A stretch of DNA of 64,000 nt, from assembly GCF_023053635.1 (NCBI RefSeq), contig NC_086178.1, positions 33,221,226-33,285,225 on the forward strand, given 5' to 3'. This stretch comes from Elgaria multicarinata webbii. Lineage: Eukaryota; Chordata; Lepidosauria; Squamata; Anguidae. Under the pieces are notes generated by a model. The model had not been told where the DNA came from. It did no database searches and saw nothing but the letters and a program-made list of their open reading frames with translations. Position 1 is the stretch's first letter, and the number at the start of each line of letters is the position of its first letter. Below, one piece after another: positions 21,896 through 34,800 of this stretch. Both the position numbers and the translations under genes were made by a program.

Positions 21896-24430
21896 AGCAA
21901 ATGTTGTGGTTCAGGTATTTCTGTGCATGGAAACCATTAGTTTCCCTAGTTTACAATCAGAGCTCCACTTTTCAGCCAATACGCACCTTTTAGCTATCAT
22001 ATTGAAAAGAACATCACAATCATTGTGAACTATGGCAGGGGACTTGGCAGTGAGAGGTAAACAGTGAAAATGGCAATTGCAGGAACTATTTTCAGTAGAT
22101 ATGGTTGCTTCATGCCTGGACCTAGGTATGGGGGAGAGGCGACAATAAGACAAAGCAACTCTTTATTTCTTGTAACAACCAACACGCCCTGCCTCAATGG
22201 GTGGCCTTGGAAATCAATGCTGAATTAGTAACACCTTTGTATCTTAAAGCCCAAATGTAGCATGCTTGATCATCTCACTGTCTGTATTCATTGGTCAGGA
22301 CTACTTACTGAACAATTTGGGTAGAATACTGTCTACTAGCTTTTCCTTGAATTCCAGTAAGTGGAAATGTTAGAAATATTTCCCCCTCTTTTTTAAAAAA
22401 ACAAACAAACTGGAAGTTCAGGGAAGACGCCTAAAATGTTGAGGAGGCTACAACCACATGGTTCTAAACTTGACTTACAAATACAAATTGGTCTGAGGGA
22501 AGTGAACATGCATGTGTGACCTAGGATGCAATTTATCCAGAAGCAACAATCTGCATAGATATATACAGAAAGACTTCTGCATAGATATCTATAGGATGAC
22601 ATTGTTATGTGTTCAGCTATAATAAGATGCACGTTCATAGTGTATGTAGAGAACAGTAAAAGGCAGGGGGCAATATGTACTGAGAAAGTATGGGGAGGGG
22701 GACCATATATCTGTGTAGATAAATCAGGTATAAAAACTTGGTTTTGCAAACATCCCTGCTACTGTGTTCCAGATCTCCTAAGGGATAAAACAGCAGCCAC
22801 CATAGTTTCTTTTTTATCATCCAGTTTCTAATATATAACAGCAACTACACTGGAAGTAGGTACTTCTCCTTTTATCATACTGGTCTTTGCTTTGTGGTGA
22901 TTTTCCATCACATGGTATATTGCATTAACCAATATTTTAGTAACCTTGCATCTACTGAGTTTCTTGTTCAGCAGAGTGCCCTATATGAGTGTTAGCATAA
23001 ACTGCATTCTGCCCTTTCCCCTTTCCTCACTTTAAAACAAGAAACCTTCACCTAGCTTGTTCTTGGCCCCTTGTGATCTGAAAGTTAACCTCCCTTAGTT
23101 GAAGTAATCTGGTTTTAGTTCACAATTTGCAGTAGTTTCTTCCCCTGCCACCCACCCCCACTTAATACCTGCTGCTGTTCCTCATCAGCCATCACACTGT
23201 ACATTCTCTCCCACACTTTTACACTGAGCTGTATGCAAGGTTGTTCTTCGTTATATGTACTCTTATCACCTTATTTCAATATTTAATCATTGTATACCTC
23301 TCTAGCTCAGAGCTGCAGGAAACCCCAACTCTAAACTTCCATTACTGATCGGAGAGAAGAGCTGGACTTCCTAGCTCAAGAGCAGCAAAAAGGAGGCAGA
23401 GCCTGACAAAAGAGTTAGGGGTGGGTGAGACAGAACTTCCACAGGCTGGGAGTTCCCCATCCTTGATGTGCACAAGATTGTGGCTATTCTGCTACTTATA
23501 TTGACCATTTTGAAATTATTTTTGATCATTTGCACAGTGATGACACAGTTAGCTATTTCTTAGGCTTACTAAGCTCTAATGAAATGGGGATTGCAATCCA
23601 ATCTCAGAACTGATAGGCAAAAAACTGACATTTGTGTTGGCAGGGTCTTCTGTAGGACAAGATTTGAATATCTGTCAAATACTTATGTAAGCTGCCGTGA
23701 GAGCCTTTTTTGGCTGAATGGTGGCATAAAAATGCTTAAAATAAATAAATAATATGAGGGCATAAAATGTGCTTTAGAGACTTATGTTGGGCTCTTAATT
23801 GTACAAAACCTAGCATAGAAGCTGTAGTGTGAGTCATTTGGAATATTTAGAGCATATTTACATTGCTCACTTCCTTAGTCCTGTGTTTATTATTGCACAT
23901 AAAGCCAAGAAGCTTCGTTCATGCAAGAGAACGTGGCTCCTATTTCAGTGGGGCTTGCACAGGAAATTCTTGGATTGCATCCCAAGTTTAATTTGCTACA
24001 ATATAGGTGAATACCTATGGAAGCTTAATGTGTGTAAAAGTTTTTGGTTGTGCTGAGCTAAATGGGCAGAAGCTAATACTTTTTTGGTGTATGCAGGGGT
24101 TTCTCAAAAGTTCCCCAGAACATACCTATTTCATGCTGGCTCGCAGCCTGTTGGGGTGGGGGACGGGGAGATAAGTGGCAATGACAGTCTTTACTTTCAA
24201 ATAAACACTGAAGTAAGAGCTAACTGGGATTTCAAAAGCTCACTCTTTAGATCGTTGTTTCCTGAAAGGACAGGTATTGATGGGGAGGAGTGCTCATACA
24301 GCATGAACACTTTTTTGCCCCCTTTTGCACATCATGTTGAAAGGTGGGATGGATGGGAGTTTGCATTTTAGTTCAGCCCGTGTCTTTAAATTCTTAACAT
24401 ACCAATTACATTGTTCTTACACATACACTG
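21896..24430. other. PFN2-RNF13 intergenic, right part
   Basis: Mostly unique AT-rich DNA without a supported gene. At 23690-23755 a plus-strand 3' tail of L2 type is visible (gctgccgtgagagcc, then aaataaataaataa). Confidence 0.45.
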
Positions 24431-24439
24431 AAAATAACC

Positions 24440-25500
24440 ATTAAAGTGGAAAACATGTTTATTAACCTCCTTTCAAACTTCCCTGTACAAGGCCATATTA
24501 AAAAAATCTTTGCAGTTTAATTATACAGATGTGTGGCTAATTTCTACATAGTTACAATTGTATATAATTTAGCCTTTTCATGATATATTGTCAGTAGAAT
24601 CCTGTTAGATATTTATAAGCATTCATTTTCAAATCCCAATACTTAGTTTGATTTTTCTATGTGCATAGTTTTAGCAGACAAATGCATCTTCATATGCTCT
24701 GTATTAAGAGGTATATCTCATTTGTGAATCAACAGCACACAATGGTCAGTGTTTCTATATATGTGATGGTTTGATTTTGCCGTTCTGCATTGGTCCCCGT
24801 TCCTGTCGTAAGAAATGAGCTGAGCTGCTGTTAGCAAGTTGTGCCAATGAATATATTATCCTGATTTTCTTCAGATGTTTAAGCTGAAGTGATGCTGAAA
24901 CTTCCTTTACCACTTTTACCTGTTCTTGCGAGCACAACAGCATAATAGAAAATGTAGCTAAATTGCTTTGCTATGGAGATCAAAGCCTATGTTCCCCTCA
25001 TCTGTTGGAGATGAATACTAAACAGGCCTACCTTGTTCTTGCAATGGTGCTGGCTGTTCTAGGAAAGCCCTCACAGACATACACCTATATACTTTTTGGC
25101 TGGGTTTGTAGGGTAGTACTTACCATACATGTAAATAAATAACTTTATCAATATAATCTCTACTTACTTTACACACTTGTAAGCAGGAAATTTTTTTAGT
25201 GTCGTGGCTAGAATCGATTTTAACAAGACACTGAAATAGCATCTCTATTCTGTGTGCATAGTCTCTAGTGATGGGAGTGCCTCTTGTTACGATTGTGAAG
25301 TCCAGTTAGAACGTTTGCCTTCAAAAGACAAATGAAACGAACAAAAAAAGAAACCGGTAATGAGATTAAACAATATAGAACACTATATGAACAGCTGCTT
25401 CTACTGAAGCAACAGGAGGGTCACAATGTGCTTCCCCTATGTACTTGTACATAAGAGTCAAGCTCTCTTGGACAGAGCAGTTCATGTAACACCACTTGTT
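24440..25500 (-). other. RNF13: RNF13 3' UTR
   Basis: About 1.06 kb downstream of the TGA on the minus strand, free of recognised repeats. It ends near an AATAAA on the minus strand (24463-24458). The end is inferred from that signal; a longer form is possible. Confidence 0.65.
24458..24463 (-). terminator. RNF13: Candidate RNF13 poly(A) signal
   Basis: TTTATT on the plus strand reads AATAAA on the minus strand, about 1.04 kb after the stop. T-rich sequence follows. Confidence 0.55.
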
Positions 25501-25871
25501 TCAAACAGTATTTGCCACTCTGTAATCCTGTTCTTCATTGGGCTGTAGTTGGACTACTACACTCTCTTCAGTCATTCCATTCTCTGCATCACTACTGTCA
25601 ATATCTTCATTGTCATCATCTTCGTCCTCATAGTCTGAAGACTCCGTCATGTTTGGATGAGAGTAAGACTCTGACAATGCCCCAAAGGACTGAGTGCTAG
25701 CCGAAGCAAGTGGACGAAGCAATGGGGTGTTCTCGGAGACTTCATTCTCTTCCTGACTAGTGTCTGTTTCAGAATCTGAATCTCCCTGGGAAGGAACCAC
25801 TTTCTGTTTACAGACAGGGCATGTTTTCTTAGTTTTAGTCAGCCAGGGATCCACACACTTGCAGTGGTATG
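25501..25871 (-). CDS. RNF13: RNF13 last coding exon
   Basis: Encodes the second half of the RING ([20 protein letters not shown]) and the cytosolic tail. The tail has [10 protein letters not shown], a dileucine sorting motif whose leucines are mutated in human developmental encephalopathy (DEE73). It also has an acidic run [16 protein letters not shown], two residues longer here than in human by my recollection, and ends ANTV with TGA at 25503-25501. The acceptor is 'ttttctgacag'. Confidence 0.97.
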
Positions 25872-28800
25872 CTGTCAGAAAAAGGAAAAGAGACATTTAA
25901 CTTAGACTGGAGGAGGTACAGCTATAGTAGTAGTGGATTTCAATGTGTTTTATGATAACATTTGTTTGTTTGTTTATTACATTTTTATAACACTCAATAG
26001 CCGAAGCTCTCTGGGCAGTTCACAAAAAATAAAACCATGAAGAGCATAAAAACAACCAACAAATTTAAAACACAAATACAAAATACAATATAAAAAGCAC
26101 AACCAGAATAAAACCAGAATAAAAATTAATGTAAGTTAAAATATGAGATTAAAACAGCAAAGCTTAAATTTAAGTTAGGTGTTAAAATACTGAGAAAATA
26201 AAGTTGGAAAGAAAACAATGTACAGTAGAGTAGGTGCCAAGTGAATCTCTTTGGGGTTCCCACATATAAGATACTCTGTCCAGAAAACCTAGTTGAGCGC
26301 CCCCCCCCCCCCCCAATTCTGACTAAAACCTTAGATGTTACTTATAGTGTTCGGATTTAAAAAACCAACAACAGCCTGCTGTTCATGCATTATCCCCAAT
26401 GGCAGCTAATGGGATGTTTTTTCATGCTTCATTGACAAAGTGTCAAGTGTGAAGGGGGGGGAAATCACTGTTCCCACACTCTTCAGTTGAGAGTACATAT
26501 CAGGAACATATTAATATAGTAAAGTGCTTAAAACAAGAAGCTGTTGAACTAAAAGTGAAAGGGGGCCCATCTACAGGCTTGATAACATATGCTACATGCA
26601 GTTCAGATGTAGAGCTCAGCCTATTGTAGTGGCAATCTGAAATAAGTAAATACAGTAAAACAAAGTAGCAGGTAGCAAAAGTCAAATCAAAGTGAGCAGT
26701 TTACCTAACTACAAACTACAGCAGTTTCTAACAATCAAGACATGATGTACGCAGCATTCTATATGGTTTTGAGTTTAATCTACCCATTTCACTAATGCAC
26801 AGGGCATAGGACTCCTCAGATTACCATTCAGAAAAAGCTCATGGGGCTAAATACCAGTATATTTTAGCTTAAAGATCTTACTCCTAGTAAGTAAAACTCA
26901 GGAGAGGCATTTCAACCTTTCAAAATGAAGTAAGGCGGCATAAAAGCCAGGGAAAGGTATGGGGCCAGTCCAGACTGGAGCCCAAAGAGGGCTGGATCTG
27001 GCCCCTGGGCCTGAGTCAATGCACAGTCAGCAATAGAGAAAGCGTAATTAAAAAAATGCCTTGTTACATCAGTATAACATAGCCATTCCTTTTCCAGTGA
27101 CAGCATCAGTTTCGTTTACGTTCACAATCAAGCACATGACCTTGGCTATCTTGGTCATAAATTAGCATCTGGTCCCTAGAAGTATACTTCTTCAATTGGT
27201 GGGAGTTCCACTTGGCTATTGCTGATAGCCAATGCTACACCTAAAATCCATAAATTAGTTACATGTTTCCCTGACATGCCCATTTTTTCCCACAGATGAG
27301 GAATGTTGACATGGGAGAGCAATCAGACAGCACATGCAAAACTTCTTTCCATCCTTCAAGCAGTGGTACAAGCCCCAGGGGAAGTGTACCGTCTGCTGCA
27401 TTGCAAACTATATTAGGAATGTCGGGGAAATCTATGCGGCAGGGTCTTGCTATTTACTGTTTTACTCTGTACAGCACCATGTACATTGATGGTGCTATAT
27501 AAATAAATAAATTAATAATAATAATAATAATAATAATCCTGCAATGGAATGGAATGAGTTTGGATTTCTATGGATCTGACCCACGGATTCTGCAGTGAAC
27601 TGGCTTAACCTGAGTAGTGTGGATTCCGCAGGCATGTGGATCATTTCTTTTTTTTAACCACCTGGAATTTTCTGCAAATTTAGTTATAGAAAAATACACA
27701 AAATAAAATTCCAGCTGAAAAATGTGCATTTCTAAGGCATGAAAATGCACATTTTGGTGGCAGATTTGTGCAAGTGCAAATTTGTGAAATTGAAAAAATA
27801 CAATTTTGTCATTGAGTGGACGACAAAATAAAAGGCACCAACAACCAGCGAAACACAGATGGTACAGATTTTACAGAATCTGTACATCCCTAGTGTAGAT
27901 TACCATTAGCATTAGGTGGCTTGGAAAAGCTGTCATTCCATCTGTACTGCTATGGAAATCTGAAGTTAGCTGAACAAATACTACAGTTTAATGCTTAACC
28001 TGGTCATCTCTTAAAACCAAATATGAACAGATAGCTAGATGATGCTAATTAAGATGGTCAACTCCTGACACCTGCATAAAAATAGCAAGGAGTGTTTTGT
28101 TTTGCGACTCTAGAAGTCCCAATGATGCACATTATATTATTGTCTTAGCTAAGACCAATTATAAAAGCTATATTTAATAACAAATACCATTTTGAAACCT
28201 TGCATTTTAACACCAAGCACAAAAGTAATTACTTGCCATGAGAACAAGGAAGGATTCTGAGCTTGTCTCCATCCTCATATTCATCCAGACAAATGGCACA
28301 AACATCATGCTCATCTCCTGCGGTATAAAATATTGAATAAAAGTTGAGTACAACAATGGAAGTCAAAGTACATTTGTGGAACAAAAGCTCTACAGGCAGT
28401 ATGGGCAAAGAGAAAAACATTTGGCCACCTCAAATATAACCGGCAGAGCAGTTGGAGGCGACACCTGAGGGCCAGATAAGGCGGCTTCATGGGCCAGAGA
28501 TTCTGTGTCCCTGCTTTTGATTAAACAATACTGAGCTAGATGGACCAATGTTCTGATTCGCTATAAGCCAGCTTCCAATCCCAATTAGGGCAAGGTATAA
28601 AAGAAATGGTTGGTTAACATGACTCCAAACATAGTAGAAAGTAACAGTCAGAAAATCAGAAAGCTTTGTGAACTTTAATAACTTGCCATACTTAATCAGC
28701 CATAAATAAATGCTAGCCAGTATGAAAGCTTGAGCTCTCATTTCATTAGAAGCTTGAGAAACTACCTGCAACAACAGCTATTTCTCTCTTTTTTCCTGTC

Positions 28801-31800
28801 AGAAAAAGAATATCATTTGTAGTTGGAAAGGGAAGCTGTAGTTTTGGAAATAACTACAGAATAATGGGCTCAAGTAACAGGAAGCCGGATTCCAGCTGGA
28901 CATCAGGAAAACCTTCCTGACTGTTAGAGCAGTACGACAATGGAACCAATTACAAAGGGAGGTCGTGGGCTCTCCCACACTAGAGGCCTTCAAGAGGCAG
29001 CTGGATAGCCGTCTGTCAGGGATGCTTTAAGGTGGATCCCTGCACTGAGCAGAGGGTTGGCCCCTTCCAACTCTACTATTCTATGAAGTTAACAGACAAA
29101 GCAATCAAATACATCTAGAGTTTCTGGTTACTAGATTTAGAACAGAACAGCAAGTAATTTATTCACTGCTGGACTCATGGTTCATTAAAATAATAGTAAC
29201 ATGACTGGGTGCATCCAGACAAGGCTTTAATCATGCAATCACCCTGCCCCATTCACAGAATTTTACAAGGGGGTTCTTTCCACAAATCCATTAAAAGATG
29301 GAATAGGTGTGCAATGTCTTATGAGTCATCTGCCTGGAAGAACCCAATGTAATATAAAATGCAAATACATCAAGGATCACATCACGAAAATACAGAATGA
29401 AAGGGAAAATGCATTATGATTATGTATGCACGTGGAAATATATTTTCCATGGATTAAATCCAGTTAGTCATACTTCGAATAGACCCATTGAAATCAATGG
29501 GACTTAAGTCATCACTAACAAGTCACATTGATTTCAACAGCTCTACCAGAAATGTGACTGACGCTGGATTCAACCCCATGTAAATTATTACATTTTGCAT
29601 TATTTTTGAAATGTACTACTACAGATTCTTTTAACATATTGAGACCAGGACTTGTGCATCCTTAGACATGTAAAGACTTGCACCCCAAGCCAACATTTTT
29701 TTTAATAGGCATGGAAGCTCATCATATCTATATGCAATAGTTTTTCTTGCCCCTATTTCAGCCTTCCCTAACCTAAGCACCCTCCGTATGTGTTGGGACT
29801 ATAATTCCGAGCCTGTGGAGTGTCCTCCCCCATTCCCAGTGGTGCTTCTCTCCACTGGCAGAGAACCAACAGTGTGCAATCTTCCAGCCATCGACACAGA
29901 GGTGTTTGTATTAGGATTCTGCACTTAATGTTGAGTAAACATTCATTGAATTGCACTGTTAATGCCTTGGTGTGTGTGCTCTTCTAATACGTAATCAAAA
30001 GTAAAGATGCACACATATAGTGATTTTGGGTGTAAATGAAATGTGTAAAACTAGTTAGCTCAGTGAGATATACTGCTAATACATGAGGTTAGGGTTAGTA
30101 ATCCTTTTTCTAAGAAGTTAACTCTAGAACGAAAGATTGAACTGCCTTATTTAAAAGTGGGAATGTTTAGTTTAGTCAGTTTCTACCGTTCCATCTTGAT
30201 GTAATTTTCAACAGGTGTTGAAACACTTCTTAGAGCACCAATTAATTGCACCAATGGCATGAGTATCCTACAATTTAATCTGCTGCTGCCCCTATTCTCC
30301 ATTTGGATGCTGGCATCCAACACCACAAAACTAAACGTCTTGGACAAAATAATGTGAATACATGTTTTATTGAAATTAATTTGATATGGTGCTATTACTA
30401 ATCCTTTGGTTAGCAGGCAGGGTTGACAGTAACACATAGGGGCTGTGGGTTACTTAACCCACAGTGAGGCTGCGGTATGTGGGGCTGCCATTTTGAATAT
30501 GTAAACCCCATTCAGGGTTAGTGTGAGATCCTGGCAAGCCTGGGTATTATGAGGGTTAAACCAAACCATGGTTACACCATGGTCTGCAAACATGTTCACA
30601 TGACATGACAGATCCCAAGTGGGCATTGAATATGCAACCTACTGCCTACGGGTGCTACAGCTCATTGTGGGTTAAATAAACCACAATGAGCCATAGTGTG
30701 TCATCTGAATCTGGTCACAGTGTAATGAACTTGCTATATTCTTAACAATTGTCTGTACAACTGAAGTGTTTAAGGTACCAAGAATGGCAGCTGCTGAACT
30801 AAAATTATGACTTTGGTGGACCATATGAGGGCTTATACTCCATTATGGAGCCAGACAGATGGGCTAATTAGATCAAGGGGCAATCCCATTTGAAGGAATA
30901 AATCAATTTATAAATACCTAGTAAATAGTATACCTGTACTTACATTACTTAATAATGCAAATGGTATACAAATCATTGTTCTTCCTTGTCAGCATCCTTA
31001 ATATGATTGCCATATGACAGAATAAATGGCATTCAACCTTTTTTCTAGTTTTATTTACCATTACCATGTTGCACTGCATTCTGTATTTTAGCATAGTAAC
31101 CGTCCCTTTCTCATAATGTAAGGATTATGTAGCATAAAATTAACCAATTCTTTGCCATCCTAATCCAGAGCATTTAGAATACCTTCAAACATGCTCCCCA
31201 ACCCTACTCCAGGTGTACGTCTCAACCATGAACCCAGCTCAGAATGGCCTCCCTACCATCTCTCTACAGGTGACTATCTATGTGCATGTTCTTTTATTTG
31301 TGCAGAACATCTCCCTCTGTTGAAAAGAGGGTGGCATGTTAAGAAGAACTTTCTGTGCACATGGATCTCTGTATTGGAACAAATATCAGCCAATTTGGAT
31401 GTTTGTAATGTCTCTATTAAGAATATTTGTATACCACCTTTCTGCTATACCCGGTGTAGGCATATTTTGGGGCTGTGAAGACATTTGGCCATTTGAGAAG
31501 CTGTCCTGGATGCCACCACAAAATGGCTGCCATCAGAGGTATGGCAAAGAACAAGTAATGTGCCTAAAAGGCTGAGTACATGGCAGCAGTGGAATCTGAG
31601 CCCCAGCATACTAAAAAACTTAGTTGAAACCAATTTTCAGAAAATGTGTTATTTTTAAACTGTTTTTAAGTGGGAGGCGTAGGACACCTTGGTGAGCACT
31701 AAGAAAGCTATCTAGGAGTGCATTGCTGCATCTGGGCACACCACACTGCTTACACCTCAGCTATACAGTGCTCAAGGTGGCTCATAAAAAAGTAAACAAA

Positions 31801-34800
31801 ACAATTCATCAAATTAACAATATAGCATAATAAAAGAATCACTTAATTCAAAATTAAAAGGAGACAGATGTATATGCTAAATATTAAAAATGAACTTATG
31901 CTCTGTGCATAGCCAGGAAAGCTCATATGGAGGGAAGCCCTTTAGGTATTTAGACCTTTAAAGCAGAAAACCAGCCATCTGAATTGCAACCAGATGTGTA
32001 TTGTTAGCCAATACAGCTGGAGCAGGAAAGGCATCACATGATCTAAAGCAGGAGAGCAGAACCTCTTTCAGCCAAAGGCCAAATTCCATTTTGAAGAAAG
32101 TACTCGGAGGCCATATTCTGGTAGTGGGCGGGGCCAAAGGCAAATCGGCTGGGGCAAAATACCGGTATATCTTAGATTAAAGCTCTTCCAGCCAGTCAGC
32201 ATTTCAACCTTTTACACCAAAAAGCCACCAAACAATTAGCATTTGACAAAAAAGGAGTTAAAGCCGGAAAAAGGGGCATGGCTATCTGAAAACCCCCAGA
32301 GGATTGGATTGAGACCCCTGGCCTGGGATTCTGCAACCCTGATGTAAAGTTTGAGCCCAGTCAGTGTTTGAGATGTAGCACCCTGCAGTAGTTGAAAATT
32401 CTGGGCACTTTTCAAAGGTAGCCCCACGTGCAGCGCAGCACATTACAGTAGTCCAGTCTTAGGCCCAATTCCCTTTTGTCACTATTGTGGCACAGGTGAA
32501 CAGCATTTCCCCCCCAGTGCAGCTACCCCTTATGCCAAATGCAAAACCTGTTTGGCTCAGATTTAAAGCAAAAATTCATTTAAGGGATGGGAGGATCTCC
32601 TTTTTTAAAAAAAGTTTACTAATTAGTCTCATCTGAATGGAAAGAATGACACAAAGCTTGTAGGCAATCAAAATGGGCTGCAGTTGAAAGAGAATTGAGG
32701 AATGCCTAATACCAAGATTACAATCCTCTGGAGCTACTGCTCTATTTCCCATCCAAATGAGTACAGGAAAGCCCTAAAAGGTTAATCCTTTGGTATCAAC
32801 ATGGCTGAAGCTGTTGTTATGGGTGCTAATGGATTTTGCATTAGTGCCCTGGGAAATCTTATCTTCCAACAAGGGCCATCAATCAAGCCATTTTGATTCC
32901 TCTCTTGCCAAATCTGACAAAGAGCTAATTCTGAGCTAGATTTGTCCATGGGGCAAGTTCACCCATGCAGGCAACACCAGGGCTATCTCAGGCTTGCTCT
33001 GTCTAGACGCCAGCACACTCATGGCAATCCCTTTGTTTAAAGGAGCTTTGAAGAATAATTAGACTGAAATCTTACTGTGCCCTGTTTTTCTCCTAGGTTC
33101 AGGGGTTGCTTTTTCTTGCGCTTCTAGGAAGTTATCACACACTGTTTTACGTGAAACTTAGCTGATATCTTAGCATTAATAACTCAGCTAGACTACTAGT
33201 GGAATACTAATTCAGCCTTGATGCTTTTGAACTAAAGCAGCTTGAAAAAGCTAAAGAGAGTTGTTTTCCAGAGTGGGTAGAAGCAACCCTGAAAATACCA
33301 AGAAATAGTAAGAAATATGTTCAGCTCTACATACGAAAAGCTAAAACTAACAAGGGGGCAAATGGCACATATCTCAGCATGTGCACTAGTTTCATAAACA
33401 TGCAACAACAATACCCATACACATGCATTATTTAAGATTGCAAAATACCACTCTAGTTCTCCTAGGCACTTTTATTCACAGTGGCATCAAAAGCCTTTTT
33501 ACAGTGAGAGTAAACTGCATCCAATTTAATGCCCCAATTTCACAAACCACACTAACAAATTTGTATTTCAGAAGTGTAGCCAGTTAAGATCTAATGAAAT
33601 GACCTGCTAATTCCAGCCAACTACCTTAGTGGGCTTTCAGAGTTGTGGTTTCTTGTTCTAACACCAACCGCTTGTACCAGAAATAAACTCCTTCTGAATC
33701 TGAACTTTCACAAGTCCACTGTGGCAGGAAAACCAACCACAAATGCCATGGCACATTCAAGCTCTTAAGTCAGGGGTCCCAGTGCAGCACCCGGAGGGAC
33801 TTCCAATGGTGCCTACAAATCTCTCCACTCTGCCCCCTTTAAAAATATATTTTTTAAATTAAAATAACTTGGAAAACATTAGGGAGCCAGGTATTCCTTC
33901 CTGTTCCTCAACCCGCTGCTGATCAGCTGTACAGTGAGCAGGTAGAAAAGAAAAGAGAGAGAGGAAAGCGTGGTCCTTCCCATTTTCGGCTCTGGCCCAG
34001 CCACCACTGACATGCGACCCTAGCAGATTATTCCCAAGGCAATGTCCTTGACAGAAAAAGGGTGCCCTGCCCCTAGTCTAAGAGGAGCACTGGTCTATTC
34101 TTTTCGTGCTTTACTGTTCTTTTCATCTAGCATGTTGATGTCTCAAGTAGCTAAGATCTCTGCGGGTTCTCTGGCTTTTTTGTGATGGGAAAGACTAGGG
34201 AGCATTCATCTTAAAGATTCAAATTCTCTTCCAAACCTTTGAAAGACTGATGGGATAGGGATAGGTTTAGTTCTGATTCTGCCTATAATGCAATACCAGG
34301 AGGAAGAGCGCCATCCTTCAGTCTCCATAAATAATGGATTCAACACAACACCCACTCCGTGGTTTCAGCAAAGGCCCCTTGATCAAATATTTATCACTTT
34401 TCCAGCGGTTTGTACATCTAAACAATAGTTTGGGAGTAGTTTTGAGTACAAATGGACTGGAGAGCTTCAGTGTAATTAATTAGTATTAGTAATAGCATTT
34501 CCAATAAAAACCAAAAGCCAGTTGTTTACAAGTCCTCAAGAAAAGATGAAGAATGGAAAGCAATGGAAAAGCTTGAGAACTTTAATAGGAGTTAGGAAGG
34601 ATTTCTGGGTTGTTGTCATTTCCCTCCAAAGACTACAAAATGTCTAAGCACAGTAAAACCTATTTTATTAGTTGTCATAATCTACTGGATTTCAGATTTT
34701 GTAGTATTTGGGAAGACGTTTGGTTTGGAAACAAGAAGTGGAGTACAAACCTTTTAAATAAAGGAGAAATAATAAAAAGAGCTGGCACACTTTTATAAGC

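Larger units (their letters stand above)
25872..28236 (-). other. RNF13: RNF13 intron with GC donor
   Basis: 2.37-kb intron. The donor reads CATG|gcaagtaatt on the minus strand and the acceptor ctgacag|CATACC. Reading phase (CAT, G+CA, TAC = His-Ala-Tyr) permits only this join. It contains an L2-type tail (25965-26190), a C run (26299-26314), a hAT fragment and an L2 3' end. Confidence 0.85.
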
